Of a DNA stretch of 64,000 nt, positions 13,462 through 24,264 are shown piece by piece. Each line of letters starts with the position of its first letter. Within the stretch, counting starts at the first letter, position 1. Below the pieces are notes generated by a model. That model had not been told where the DNA came from. It worked only from the letters and a program-made list of their open reading frames with translations, and ran no database searches. The DNA comes from Formicarius rufipectus (lineage: Eukaryota > Chordata > Aves > Passeriformes > Formicariidae). The position numbers were made by a program, and so were the translations under genes. The stretch lies in contig VXAU01004951.1 in assembly GCA_013399695.1 (NCBI GenBank), positions 2,002,157 through 2,066,156 on the forward strand. Direction: 5' to 3'.

Positions 13462-16400
13462 CTACTGAAATGTTTTTACATGTGGTGGAATTGGAAGGGT
13501 CCAATTAAGCAGGAAGGGAGAAGAGAAAGGGATAGGCATAGAAAACAGCATGTACCATAAACCTGACCAGGTTGAAAGAGAACTGAAGTTACCTATATTT
13601 AAGCAACTAGTCAGACACTGAGACAGCTGTATTAGATACCTTCTGTCAAAAGAAATACATAAAGCACTATAATAGAAACTGAAGAGGCATCACAGGTTTC
13701 AGGGTGCTACAGATCCTTTTCCCCCTTTTTCTAGAGATGGTTCTTTCGGGCTGTGAGGAAGTTAAGAGAACTGCTCATTGGTTAAACCAACATAAAGCTT
13801 CAACATAAAGATACTGTTTCCTAGTTCAGATGTCAAAACTTGCATTGTCAGGTAGAATGTCCTCAAGGGGTTTGACTGTGATTAGCATCCCTTCAGTATA
13901 AGCATAATCTCTCAGCTCAAGAAGTGAAGCCACAAAGCAGACTTACCAAAGGGGAAGGTCATTGAAAAAAAGCACGTCTTTCCGAGGCTATTATGGGAAC
14001 AGTGCAATAAACAGTCATCCTGAATACTCAATTACAGGTATTCCAGTCAAACCTTTGGTGTAAGAGGAAGCAGGAGGGACATTTGGGCAAGAAAGGGTGG
14101 TGTGGAATTCAATACATACAGAAATATTCCTGTTTAGGCAAAGATGCTGTCTAGCATTTTAAGATCTTCTCCGATTTCTCGTCTTAAATGGATAGTCTAG
14201 CATTGTGAATGCTTTCATCTGGAACCAAATGGAATCCTAAGCTGGAAAATACTTTCACAGTCAAGATGCATGTTGGCCTATGTCTTGATCATTAATTTTG
14301 TAACAAGCATAATATGAGAAAAACTAATGTGCAGCAAGACCCATCTCTGCTGCAGCTCTTTGTAATCTATAAATTCTCAGAAGTTTTTGTTGAATCACTT
14401 CAGTAAGACTATAATTGCAACTTTGGCCAGATAGTAAAACAGGATCATGAAAAATTCTCTGTATAGCAATGGGGAGAAGAATGTAAAACATGAGTGCATC
14501 TGATTTGGTCCTGTAGTGGAGGGCCCACCTGTCTAATGTACACAGGGGTTTCATGAACAAAAAAGGGGAGGTGGTCATTCAATTGCTAAGAAAAGTCTAG
14601 AATAATTGGGGGATTAGAAATCTATTCATGCCCTGAGTTTCTCCTTAGACTTGAAGCTAAGATATTTTTGCTTCATTAGTACCAAGAAATGGGTAGTACA
14701 GACTTTTCACAGAGCTGCACAGTGCAAAGCATATTGCTGCTGGTCAGTCTGTTGGTTTGCCTCACTTGGGAAAAGCATCAAGAACTAGAGGAGTGGTATA
14801 CAAGAAGCAGGTGCTAGGTGGGAAGGAATGAGTCTGTCTGGAGCCAGGAGCCACTTTGGCATTAAGGATGTGTTTTTCTAGCAAGCTCTGAGATTTCCAC
14901 ACTTAGGTTTCAGCCATCCTGGTTTGAAAGGACTGAAAGAGAAGAACTGGAGATATCCCCTGATGTACTGTTAGATGAACTACTGAATGACTCTTCCCTT
15001 GAAAGCAAGCAGGACAATGGAACATGCAGTCTCTCGTTGCCATCTGCAGGAATCCTCTAAGATGAAAACCACTGGAAGATCATCTACCAGTAATGAGTCA
15101 GTAGATGCCCAACAAAAGCACAGTTCATTTGAAAGCTAGCATAACAGAGAGGCAGGAGAACACCTTTATTTTGCAAAGTGGCATTTGCTTCTGTAAGAGT
15201 AGTGACAGCTACAGAGTCCTGATATGGAAGGAAATGAAGTCAGTCTGCTGAAGTCAAATCATGTTATGAGCCAATACTCCTGTTGTTGGTGAGTTTTTGT
15301 TTTGTTTCCTTGTTTAAGGCAGCTGCATATATTGCTACTGTCAGAGTGGATTTGCATTGTCAAAGAGGAGTAGTGGACTGCTCCAGAAAAAAAGTGAAGC
15401 TGAGGGTTTACTAAGTCTGCTGTGTCCAGAGTGCCTTTCCTGCTGTGGTAAAATAAAGAACTTCTATAGTGTGAGCTGTTCCAGCTGACTGATTGCTGCA
15501 TATTCCTCCCTTGTGGTGTGACCTGATGGCAACCATATTTGGGCAAGGAGAGCAACACTGCATGTTTGCAATGCTGTGATAAGATGCCATTTGCACTAGT
15601 TTTTTAAAAGTACTGCAACCTGAAAATGTGGGCTTTGAGCTGTGCTCCAAATCTGGGTTTGAATTCAGCCTATTTAGACCTGATTCCAGCTGACTCAGTT
15701 TCAACAGAACTGAGCTAGTCCATGTAAACAGGAACTAAACCATTTCTTAAAAGCCAAATTCCATTTAATGTTTCCACTCAGTTACAGTGCTCAACCAGAC
15801 CAGTTCCTGGCTAGAAGTGTGATTGTATAGTTTTAATGGCCTTTAAATAAGTTGTTCCTTTTAACATGGTCAGTTTGAAACTAGTTTAACTGGAACTGCA
15901 TTTAAATATAGCACAAACTCTTTTTCTTTTTTCAGCATGGTACTGAAGCCCCATGTAGACAGTGCTTGACTGAGAAACCAAGGATAACTTGAGGTTTATT
16001 TTAAGAAGCCAAAACATATGTTGCTGACTAGAGATGCCGCATAACTTAATGCCCTATTTTTTCTCCAGATGGAGAAACACTAACTTCCATAATTCTCCTC
16101 CATTTGTCATCCTGCTTCATTGTTGCACCTTTTCTCTTGAATGAAAATCCCTTTGGCCAGTAGGCTAGATCCAAAACAGAGCTTCCCTGTACTCTTTGAT
16201 CATCTTGTTTCTGTATGTTCCTTTCCTCAACAATGGCAAGCACTACTGAGGATATGCTTGAGTTTTTGCTGGGACTATGGCATAGTTGTGGTTCAAGAAG
16301 ATGCTAGTGATATTTTCAACATTATGGTAATTTCAGAGCCTACCCTTGAGGAAAATGTTATGTTTCAGAAGTTCCATAGAAAACTGAAAATGCCAGGAAT

Positions 16401-17385
16401 CAGGATGGAACTTCAGTCACAGTGCTGTAGCCAAGTTTGTAGGAAATGCATTCCTGTTGACTGGTCATGCTGACATTTACAAAGGCAATTTGAAAGCAGT
16501 AGAGAATGTATGCTTTCTCATCCCTGCTGAACTAAGAGAATTTAAACTAACAGAATGATCCCAGGGTAACCTGTCAGTGTTCATCACATTTTCCCTAATG
16601 GATGAGACTAAGAAACCTGTCATATCACTTTAGATGGTCTGAATTTGCTTCAAGACTGGTCCCAAATAGCCTGACAGTCAGGTGCCCTCCCTCACTGATC
16701 CTAGTATGACACCTAGCTGGGGATATGTCACATCAGCCACGGTGACCAATAGATAGCCTTGGCCCCAGCTAGGAGCCTTTTACCTTTTCTATTTGCTTTG
16801 GTTTTCCATTGAACGAGGTGTGCATTTAGTGGTGAAGTGGATGGCAGGTCAGCTATTGCTCCAGATGACAAGAATGGCAAAGCCACATGGCAACTTAGCT
16901 ACTGTTGTCCTCAAGGACAGGGTTGAAGGCAAAAGACCGGGCTCTGGTTGGTGGTGTAGTTGTAAACTTGCAACTTCTGCTGCTTGCCCCCCTAAACCTG
17001 TTTTGGTCATCTATGCTGTTGCCCTCAAAAATGCTTTGTATGTGAAAAGCTGAATGCAGTTGTTCTGTTGTCTGTCTTCTTTCTTCTGAATCATGGATGT
17101 GGCACCAACTTACTCTCACAAGCTTGAGTTTTGTTTTGCTGTTGTTATTAACATGTAATTCTACTGTAGACCAAAAAATATGAAAAGGAAAAAAATCAGT
17201 TTCAAGACATAAAATACCAGTGGGTGAAAGGTGAAAAATTTAGGAAGTGAAGGTGTGAGAGAAGCAGTGGTTAACTGTGTTAAGTTAGAATTCTCAGAAT
17301 AGCCTTATGTATTTCTTAACCAATGCTTACCAATCATCCAGTAGTGGGGTTAGATAGCTTTCTTGGTTCAGTCGTACTTGTATCC

Positions 17386-17412
17386 TAATATATATATCTA
17401 TATATATTTTAT
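17386..17412. repeat. AT-rich near-palindromic TA repeat
   Basis: 'taatatatatatctatatatatttta' is an imperfect TA dinucleotide tract able to fold on itself. Simple sequence, no further function assigned. Confidence 0.6.
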
Positions 17413-17605
17413 TTTTGTTTCTTTGGTATTGCTGTTGCACATCATGTTGTCTTTTATAATGCCTGATTTTTATTGTATTGTACTTTATCAGTCTGTTTTG
17501 GTTTTGTTTCCTTTTGAAGGATGGGAAAAGTAATGTTTCCTTTTTGTTTTGAATTTTTGAGAAAAAAATGCACTGGAAGTAAACACAAACACATTTTGCC
17601 ATTTG

Positions 17606-17625
17606 AAAAAAAAAAAAAAAAAAAG
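17606..17625. repeat. Poly(A) tract
   Basis: Nineteen to twenty consecutive A residues within the AT-rich right half of the putative 3' UTR. Similar shorter homopolymers occur near 18942, 19024 and 19183. Confidence 0.75.
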
Positions 17626-20600
17626 GAAAACACACAGCCACGCAGTGGAAAAAGCTAAGAAAAAGCTCCCCTCTTTTTTCTTGTCATGGAAGCATCCTTT
17701 AAAAGACATGCTAGAAAGAAAACAAACAATCTCAAACAGAAGAAGAGAGAAGCCTCTTTGATCCTAACTCTGCAATCTGGAGTATTCTAGCACAGTATTC
17801 TGCAGGGTTGGGCTCCTAAATGGCCAATAGTCGTAAAATGCAGAACCACATGGGGCAAATTCATCCCTGGTGCAAGCAGTTGTAATTGCAATGAAGTTAA
17901 AGAAGGTACACAGAGGATGGATTTAGCCACATACGTGCAACATACAGCTGCCTTTCCTATAGTACCTAAGTCCCCACTGCTAGATCTTATTGCTGTCAAA
18001 ACAGTTGGTCTTTCAGCTGTGATAATCACGTAATAGCCCTTGAACATTTGTCAAGGTAGGCAAAACACTTTCCCACTGAATAAATCAGTTCTGGATGCAC
18101 CTTGGTATGACACCTTTTGCCTGCCAGCTTTCAGCTGTTACCCACTCCCAGACGTGAACTGATGTGATCTGTCTCTGGCTTGCCTTTGCCAGAAAAATGG
18201 ACTTGACTATTAAGCATAGTAAAACTTTTGCATATTTAACTACTATGATCCAGAAATGGCCCTTGCACTTTTAAGGCATATGGAAACATCCTCTCTGTCT
18301 TTCAAAATGGCAACAGTCCTTTTGCGAGTAAAACATCGCGCTCACAGATGCGTGCGCACACCCACATGCGGTCCCTGGGCTCCTCACCCCAAATTCTTCC
18401 CAGATCTTTCTGTGCCCGCCAGTGCCCTGTCTCCATAGTGCCTGGTCAGTTGGGGCCAGCGGGGCAGAGACTCATGTTGAGATAAAAGCAAAAAGCATAC
18501 ATTTTAAAAGACAGATGATTTTCCTGTTATGCCAGCATCTTTGAATCCCCGTATCAGCTGATGGGTTTTCCTAGCCTGACGGCTTTCAATCAGTTGTTGA
18601 TACATTGGCTTTCTCCGTTTTGTTTTCTAAGGAGGGAATGTGGGGTGGGGAGAATAATGAGGTGTTGTTTGTAACTTCACAGTCCTGATAGTTGGTTTTT
18701 ATCTTCCATATTTTATGCAAAAACAGACATTATAAGTCAATAAATAATTGTGCCCTAGGTTGAAAGTTAAATGTTCAGGAAAGGAAAAAAAAGGTTGGCG
18801 TTTTTCTACATTTTTGTGAAGACTCTTTTGGAAAGGAAGGGTACATATTTTTGTTGTGTAGTATTTTCTATTTTTGAATGCTTTTTCTTGGTACAAGACT
18901 GTTTTGTGGAATTTTTTTTCTTTTTGGTGAACACATTATTTAAAAAAAAAAAAAAAGAAAAGAAAGAAAAAACTAATTGAAAAGTTTGCCCTTAAGGATA
19001 TGCTGCAGTTTTGAGGTTTAACATTAAAAAAAAAAAAGAAAAAAAAAAATTCAAGGCGTGTGTTAAAAGTTGGGGGATTGTATTGTTGGGAGTTTTTTTG
19101 TAATTGTTACAAGAAAAGTTTGTAGCCACTGCTGTTTATTTTGTTTCAGATGAGTAAGTAAAGGGATTGTTCTTGTGTTATTCTTTTTTTTTTTTTTAAG
19201 AAAAAGTTATTTATGAAATGTCACAAACACTGGACTGTGAGTTTGTAGGGAAGCATTTTACCACCCTGTGTCTTCATAGAGCTGTTGGTGATCCTACTTC
19301 TCATTACTCTGCCTTATGATTTCCTGAGCAAATTTGGAGGGGATAGTGGGAAGAGGAGAGAGAAACTAACTGCCTTTTTGAGTCAGAGACTCGGGGAAAA
19401 AAATACGAAACAGTGTTTTGATATCCCAAAGCTGGACCATCAGCTCTATTTCTCCTCCCATCTACCACAGGAATGAGAAAGGCTTATGGTCACTGGAGGA
19501 GAAACTTCATGGTACTGATACATGGCAGTGCACAAGGGGTTAAGGGACTGAGAGACACGATGCTCATAATGCCCTCTGTAAATGACATCCTAGTTTCTCA
19601 GTCAACAGCTCCCTTCGTTTGCCCTCATCCTGCCAGTGGCTTTCTGACCAACTCACCAACCCAACTGAAACCACGAGGATGATTTACATTTTCAGTCACT
19701 GATCAAGCCTTTTCTGGCACCCCAACAGTGGGAGTGACTGGTGGGGGAGCACTGCTCAGTTTGATCACTATTCTGGATTTGAGGAGAAGTAGAGGCTGAG
19801 GGTGACCAAAGAGGTGTGCCATGTTCTCAAGGTTTGAAGAACAGGCTTGAAAGACTAAAGCAATGCTCCAGGTACTCATGGGACTGGAGAAAAGGGAAGG
19901 AGGAAGACACCAACAGCCATAACAAAAAACTGGAGATACGTAACTGGGCTACATTTGAAATCAACCAGACCCTTTTCCTTCCTGGACAATAATGCAGCCA
20001 AATCTTGAGACTGTCAAGCAGACAGAAAGCTGAATGTGGCCTTCATTTCTCCTGCCTTTCCTTTTTATTCTCCCTCTTCCTTTGCCCTGAGATTTCTTCT
20101 CAGTGAGCACCTGCTCCACTGAGCACTTTTTTGCCCTCCACCTAAACTGTCCTTGCTTTCAAAACATGGGTTCAGTCAGGACTGAGTAAAATCATGTGCC
20201 TTCTTTTCCCCTTTTGTAATTATACCAGCCTCCTCCCCTTCCCCAACATGTGAGAGACACAGGAGGAGGCTCTGCAGAAGTGCTACTTGTCTATGGGTGT
20301 CCAGCAAAACAGTAAGGTGGTGGTGAAAGGAAGAGGAGCAAGGGAGATGCTCCGTTCCCTTTCCACACGTAGCAGGTCTTCCCGAGGAGACACCCTCCAC
20401 CACCACCTCCTCAGATGCTCCTCTCTCCTACAGTGCAGCCGTAGTGAGCATGGGGTGGTTCTTCTCTCCCATTTATATCCTAGCTTTGTGAAGCACTCAC
20501 TCAATTTCAATTCATGCCATTTGCAAGCAGTCACATTAACAAGACAAATGCAGTTTGTGGCCTTATCGAGATGACTTTTAAACCACTAAAATTAAAAAGG

Positions 20601-22146
20601 CAACTCATTTCCCACCCAAGGTTTGTGTCACTTCTAAAAACCCAGTCCATAGCAGTTTAGATTCCTTTAATCTCAGTCCATTTTAATGATGCTGGCTAAA
20701 CTGACTAGCCTAGAGCTTAAATGCTAGACCGTCTGGTCTCATGATTTTTTTGCTATTACCCCTGCTGTCTGCTTGCTTTTCTCATTTTCTACTCTATTCT
20801 CTGCTTTACAAGGCAGGCCGTAGCCTTTGGTGGAAGGTGAGAGGAGCCAGTGGGATCCTGGCTCAGGGAAGGTAGTTCTTGGATCATTTTCAGCCTTGTA
20901 ACAAGAGAAGGATATACCAGTTACCGCAGCAAATGCATATTATGATAGGCTGACTGCAGTGTTTTTAGGGCAAATAAGCCCCACCCAGTTACTGCAACAT
21001 GGCTTGTTCCCACATCAAAACCATGGAGTAAAAAGATCGCATTGGGACAATGGGAAAGCCTTGCAATCCACAGCTGCTTGTGGGCAAAGACAAGGACACA
21101 ACTGCCTCCCAGCTTCTCTGCAGAGTGACCCACTGCACAGTCAGTGTCGTGTCCCTGACTCCATGGAGGAGCCAGATGTGCTATAGAAACTTTTCTGATT
21201 TTAAGAATCAGTGCAAAGCAGCCCCTGAGAGGTGTCTGTCTGTCAGGCGAGCACAAGGGTGGACACCCACCCATGCTGTTTCTCTGCAGAGCAGGAAGCT
21301 CCACCCAGACCTTCCTGGAGCTTGCCCTTTCAGAAATCTACCTGTAAAATTTCTTGCACCTGGGTGATGGGAATGAAAAATCCCTCAATTGCTTCCATAA
21401 ATGATCCAGTAAATGAAAATGTTGCAGATGGGGGATTGGAAATTTACTCTTTAGGCTGGGCTCTAAAGCCAGGGAGGATTAGCAAGGACACAGTGTCGTT
21501 CCTTCCCCCCTCCCAGTTAACGAGTCTGCATGTGCTCACATACATACAAGAGAAAGGGTGTAGTCCTACCCATCTTTGGTGCTGACGGACTTAAGGCATT
21601 TGTTCAAGGCCTTTTGACACACTTAGAGAACACAAAAATAAACTCTTATCACATGCAATATTTTCCCCCCAAAAAAAAGGGAGGGAGGGGGAGGAGAGTG
21701 GTGTGGGCAATTAGGATGGTTAGGGTTGGATTATTTTGCATCTTTTGTAAAACTGTAATTTCAACAGTGCCTTATTCCTAATAGATGCTGGCACTTGGGG
21801 AACACACACACACAATGAAAGACAGAACTAGGGAGAGTCAGATGTGTATACCATTAAGACAGAGGTTGTTAATCATCATAAAGGAAGCTGTATTGGGAAT
21901 GACACAGCTGTGTCAGAATTGAAAACAGTTCAAATATTCAACCTTTAAAGCAATTTCCCTTCCACCACCTCCTGCCTTCCCTCCTTGCCAATGGTGCTGC
22001 CCAAGAATAGCTGCCTACACTGAGGCCTGTCACTGCCCCATTTGCTTTTGGTGTTGTCGAGTCCAAGGAGTTTAGCATAGTTGAGCTTTCCACTGCAATC
22101 ATGTTTTCCATGGGGTATGTGAATGCCAGTTATTTTGCTTTAAATG

Positions 22147-22168
22147 CACTTTAAAAAAAAAAAAAAAT
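22147..22168. repeat. Poly(A) tract
   Basis: A run of about 15 A residues following 'gcactttaa'. One of several homopolymers in this tract that could cause internal oligo(dT) priming in cDNA data. Confidence 0.6.
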
Positions 22169-22529
22169 CAAAGCTCCAGACTGTTTCAAATACATAGGAG
22201 AAGATAGTGCATATGTGTTTGAACCCAGTTGACTTTATCTCCAGTTAAAATGTACTCCATGCAGTGTGTATGTATAGAACAATGTGTATGCATACAAACA
22301 CACACACGTCAACCTTAAATATCAACAGACTAACCTTTCTCCTTAAGCTCATGAAACCAGATGCTACACAAACACAGCAGCAGCAGAGGAATTACGGTTG
22401 GGCTCTTGAAACAGATCACAAAATACAAAAACAACTACTTGGTCCTTCTGTACATTCAGTAATGACAGAAGGAATTGGGTTGTAACCAGAATAAAAAGGA
22501 ACGGTGCTAAATGAATGAATGGGCAAAAA

Positions 22530-22532
22530 NNN
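22530..22532. other. Assembly gap (3 N) between two near-identical motifs
   Basis: Three N residues separate 'aatgaatgggcaaaaa' and 'aaatgaaggggcaaaaaa'. The flanks look like two copies of one motif, so the gap probably marks an unresolved short tandem duplication or poly(A) length ambiguity. Confidence 0.9.
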
Positions 22533-22859
22533 AAATGAAGGGGCAAAAAAAAAAAAAAAAAAAAAGACAAAAACAAAAACTCAACCCAATAACACAGTTT
22601 GACTTTTATGCTAATTCTCACATTGGGTTTGTTTGTTATATATGAAAATAAAGTTGCATCTAAACTAATCCATCACAACGATAACAACAACAAATACAAA
22701 GTAAGCAAACAAAAATGCATCCTGCCCTGAGGAAGCTCTTGTTTATGGAGGATGTCAGAAGTCTCAAAACTCTCGGCCTTGCTCTCACGTACCACATGCT
22801 CAATCAGTCCTTTTTTTAAAGTGTCTGAAACTGAAAGAAAAGTTTAAAAAAAAAAAATT

Positions 22860-22889
22860 NNNNNNNNNNNNNNNNNNNNNNNNNNNNNN
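22860..22889. other. Assembly gap (30 N) inside a poly(A) region
   Basis: Thirty N residues are flanked on both sides by A runs. True gap length is unknown. The sequence changes abruptly from AT-rich before the gap to GC-rich soon after it, so the join should be treated with caution. Confidence 0.95.
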
Positions 22890-22924
22890 AAAAAAAAAAA
22901 AAAAAACTTTTTGAAGCACCTTAC

Positions 22925-22954
22925 GCGGCTTCCCATTCCAGGAGTGGGAGCCGC
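22925..22954 (+). other. GC-rich hairpin followed by a T run
   Basis: 'gcggct' (22925-22930) pairs with 'agccgc' (22949-22954), and an inner 'cccatt' pairs with 'agtggg' (one G-T pair) after a one-base bulge. Seven T follow at 22956-22962. In bacteria this would look like an intrinsic terminator. In this vertebrate context it is just a stable RNA hairpin, or at most a T-run stop for RNA polymerase III. Confidence 0.55.
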
Positions 22955-23538
22955 CTTTTTTTCTTTGAGCACCTTACTGATGTGTTAATGCTATCTGCTG
23001 TCTTTTTGTTCCCGTGGGCCACGCGGCTGGCTGTTGGCAGGGGCACGGAGCGAGCGGGGGGCCGCTGGGTGGGAGCTGCAATGTCACCACACGCACACAG
23101 GGAGGGCATCCAGCTGCATCCCCATTCCACACGGTGCTGCCTTGGACCCGGCTGGGAACTTCTTGGTCGGTCGTTGCTCTGTTGCACGGAGGGGAGAAGC
23201 AGGAGCCAAATGGTGGAGGGGAGGGCACACGCTCTTCGAGTGTGGGTGTGAAAAATAAGAATTGGATATTTTCTTCCTGGGGACAAAAGAATTTCCCAAC
23301 AGTCAGTGGATGCTGAGGGAATGGGAAACTGCAGCAGGGCCTAAATCCTAAGGTCTTCGTGCAGGCAGCCGATGACAATGACCTCGGGCACTGATGTGCC
23401 AACGTGGAGACTTCAGGATTTGGCCCTGGAGTGGCAGAGATGGGTCCCTGCAGGTGCCCACCCAGGGTCCTGTGGCTGTAGGTGTCATTAGCCACCCACC
23501 CACCAGTGCCCCCCAAGCATGCACGCACTGCTGCCTGC

Positions 23539-23558
23539 ACACACACACACATACACAT
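23539..23558. repeat. CA dinucleotide repeat
   Basis: 'cacacacacacacatacac' is a short CA microsatellite inside the GC-rich island. Confidence 0.75.
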
Positions 23559-23764
23559 CCCCACCGCTGTACAGGCATCTCTGAGAAACATGGTTTGTGA
23601 CGATGTGAAGAGCAGGTCGAAAGTTTTGAGGGGTTAAGTTCCTTTTTTTTCTCTCATTATACTCTGTAAATGGTATGTCAATTATCAAAAACAAGCAAAT
23701 AGAAAATTGTTAAAAAAAAAAATACCTTGCATACGCCTTTTCTATCAAGTGCTTTAAAATATAG

Positions 23765-23770
23765 AATAAA
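23765..23770 (+). promoter_or_regulatory. Poly(A) signal AATAAA
   Basis: Canonical AATAAA on the + strand, the first of three closely spaced polyadenylation hexamers that close the AT-rich tract. Supports a + strand transcript ending here. Confidence 0.45.
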
Positions 23771-23935
23771 TACACACATCCTGCCAGTTTTTTCTTACAG
23801 TGAGAGTATCCTTACCTGCCATTTAATATTAGCCTCGTATTTTTCTCACGTATATTTACCTGTGACTTGTATTTGTTATTTAAAACAGGAAAAAAAATAA
23901 AAAAAGAAAATTAACTGTAGCGCTTCATTATACTA

Positions 23936-23955
23936 TATTATTATTATTATTATTG
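23936..23955. repeat. ATT trinucleotide repeat
   Basis: 'tattattattattattattg' is a short (ATT)n tract between two poly(A) signals in the terminal part of the putative 3' UTR. Confidence 0.75.
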
Positions 23956-24032
23956 TGACATTTTGGAATACTGTGAAGTTTTATCTCTTGCATATACTTT
24001 ATACGGAAGTATTACGCCTTAAAAAATACGGA

Positions 24033-24038
24033 AATAAA
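24033..24038 (+). promoter_or_regulatory. Poly(A) signal AATAAA with U/GU-rich downstream element
   Basis: AATAAA is followed 15-25 bases later by 'tttctgttttgtgtgg', a typical U/GU-rich downstream element. This is the strongest candidate cleavage site for the upstream + strand transcript. Confidence 0.6.
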
Positions 24039-24208
24039 TTTTACAAGGTTTCTGTTTTGTGTGGAAGAGTAATTGATGTTGCTAAGAATGATGTTTGTTT
24101 TTTGTTTTTGTTTTTTTTTTAATGTTACCAGCACTTTTTTTGTAAGTTTCACTTTCTGAGGTATTGTACAAGTTCACACTGTTTGTGAAGTTTGAATATG
24201 AAGGAATA

Positions 24209-24263
24209 ATTAAAAAAAAAATACAAAAGAATGTGGCAGGTGTCTGTGTGTGTTTCTTTCTTT
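24209..24263 (+). promoter_or_regulatory. Alternative poly(A) signal ATTAAA plus GU-rich element
   Basis: ATTAAA at 24209-24214 is followed by an A run and then 'tgtctgtgtgtgtttctttc' (24240 onward). It could be the most distal poly(A) site. Beyond it the base composition becomes more balanced, consistent with the transcript ending here. Confidence 0.5.
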
Positions 24264-24264
24264 T

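Larger units (their letters stand above)
22920..23600. other. GC-rich island within the AT-rich tract
   Basis: About 680 bp of GC-rich sequence with several CpG dinucleotides ('acgcggc', 'cacggagcgagcgg') stands out from AT-rich flanks on both sides. Long reading frames across it, such as a minus-strand frame at 22974-23591, are expected from composition alone and show no domain. A CA repeat sits at 23539-23558. It could be a structured part of the long 3' UTR, a small CpG island, or a misplaced segment next to the gap. Confidence 0.55.
1..24230 (+). other. AT-rich noncoding tract; candidate long 3' UTR of an upstream + strand gene (ZBTB20 by synteny)
   Basis: No reading frame in this tract shows a recognisable domain or a run of exons with splice sites. 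The sequence is AT-rich, with many poly(A) and poly(T) runs, AUUUA-type stretches and scattered AATAAA motifs, most densely from about 17100 onward. It ends with poly(A) signals at 23765, 24033 and 24209, then a GU-rich stretch at 24231-24263, which is the layout of a terminal cleavage site. In other amniotes ZBTB20 lies upstream of DRD3 in the same orientation and has an exceptionally long 3' UTR (from memory). I infer that the right part, perhaps all, is that 3' UTR. The left part could instead be intronic or intergenic. The ZBTB20 coding exons are not in the window, so this is not proven. Confidence 0.42.

Noticed and set aside
22925..22962. Rho-independent terminator
   Set aside because: The shape fits, but the window is vertebrate nuclear DNA, where this mechanism does not operate. 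Kept only as a hairpin.
22974..23591. 205-codon minus-strand frame in the GC-rich island
   Set aside because: It crosses a CA repeat and shows no domain. Overlapping frames of similar length occur on both strands.
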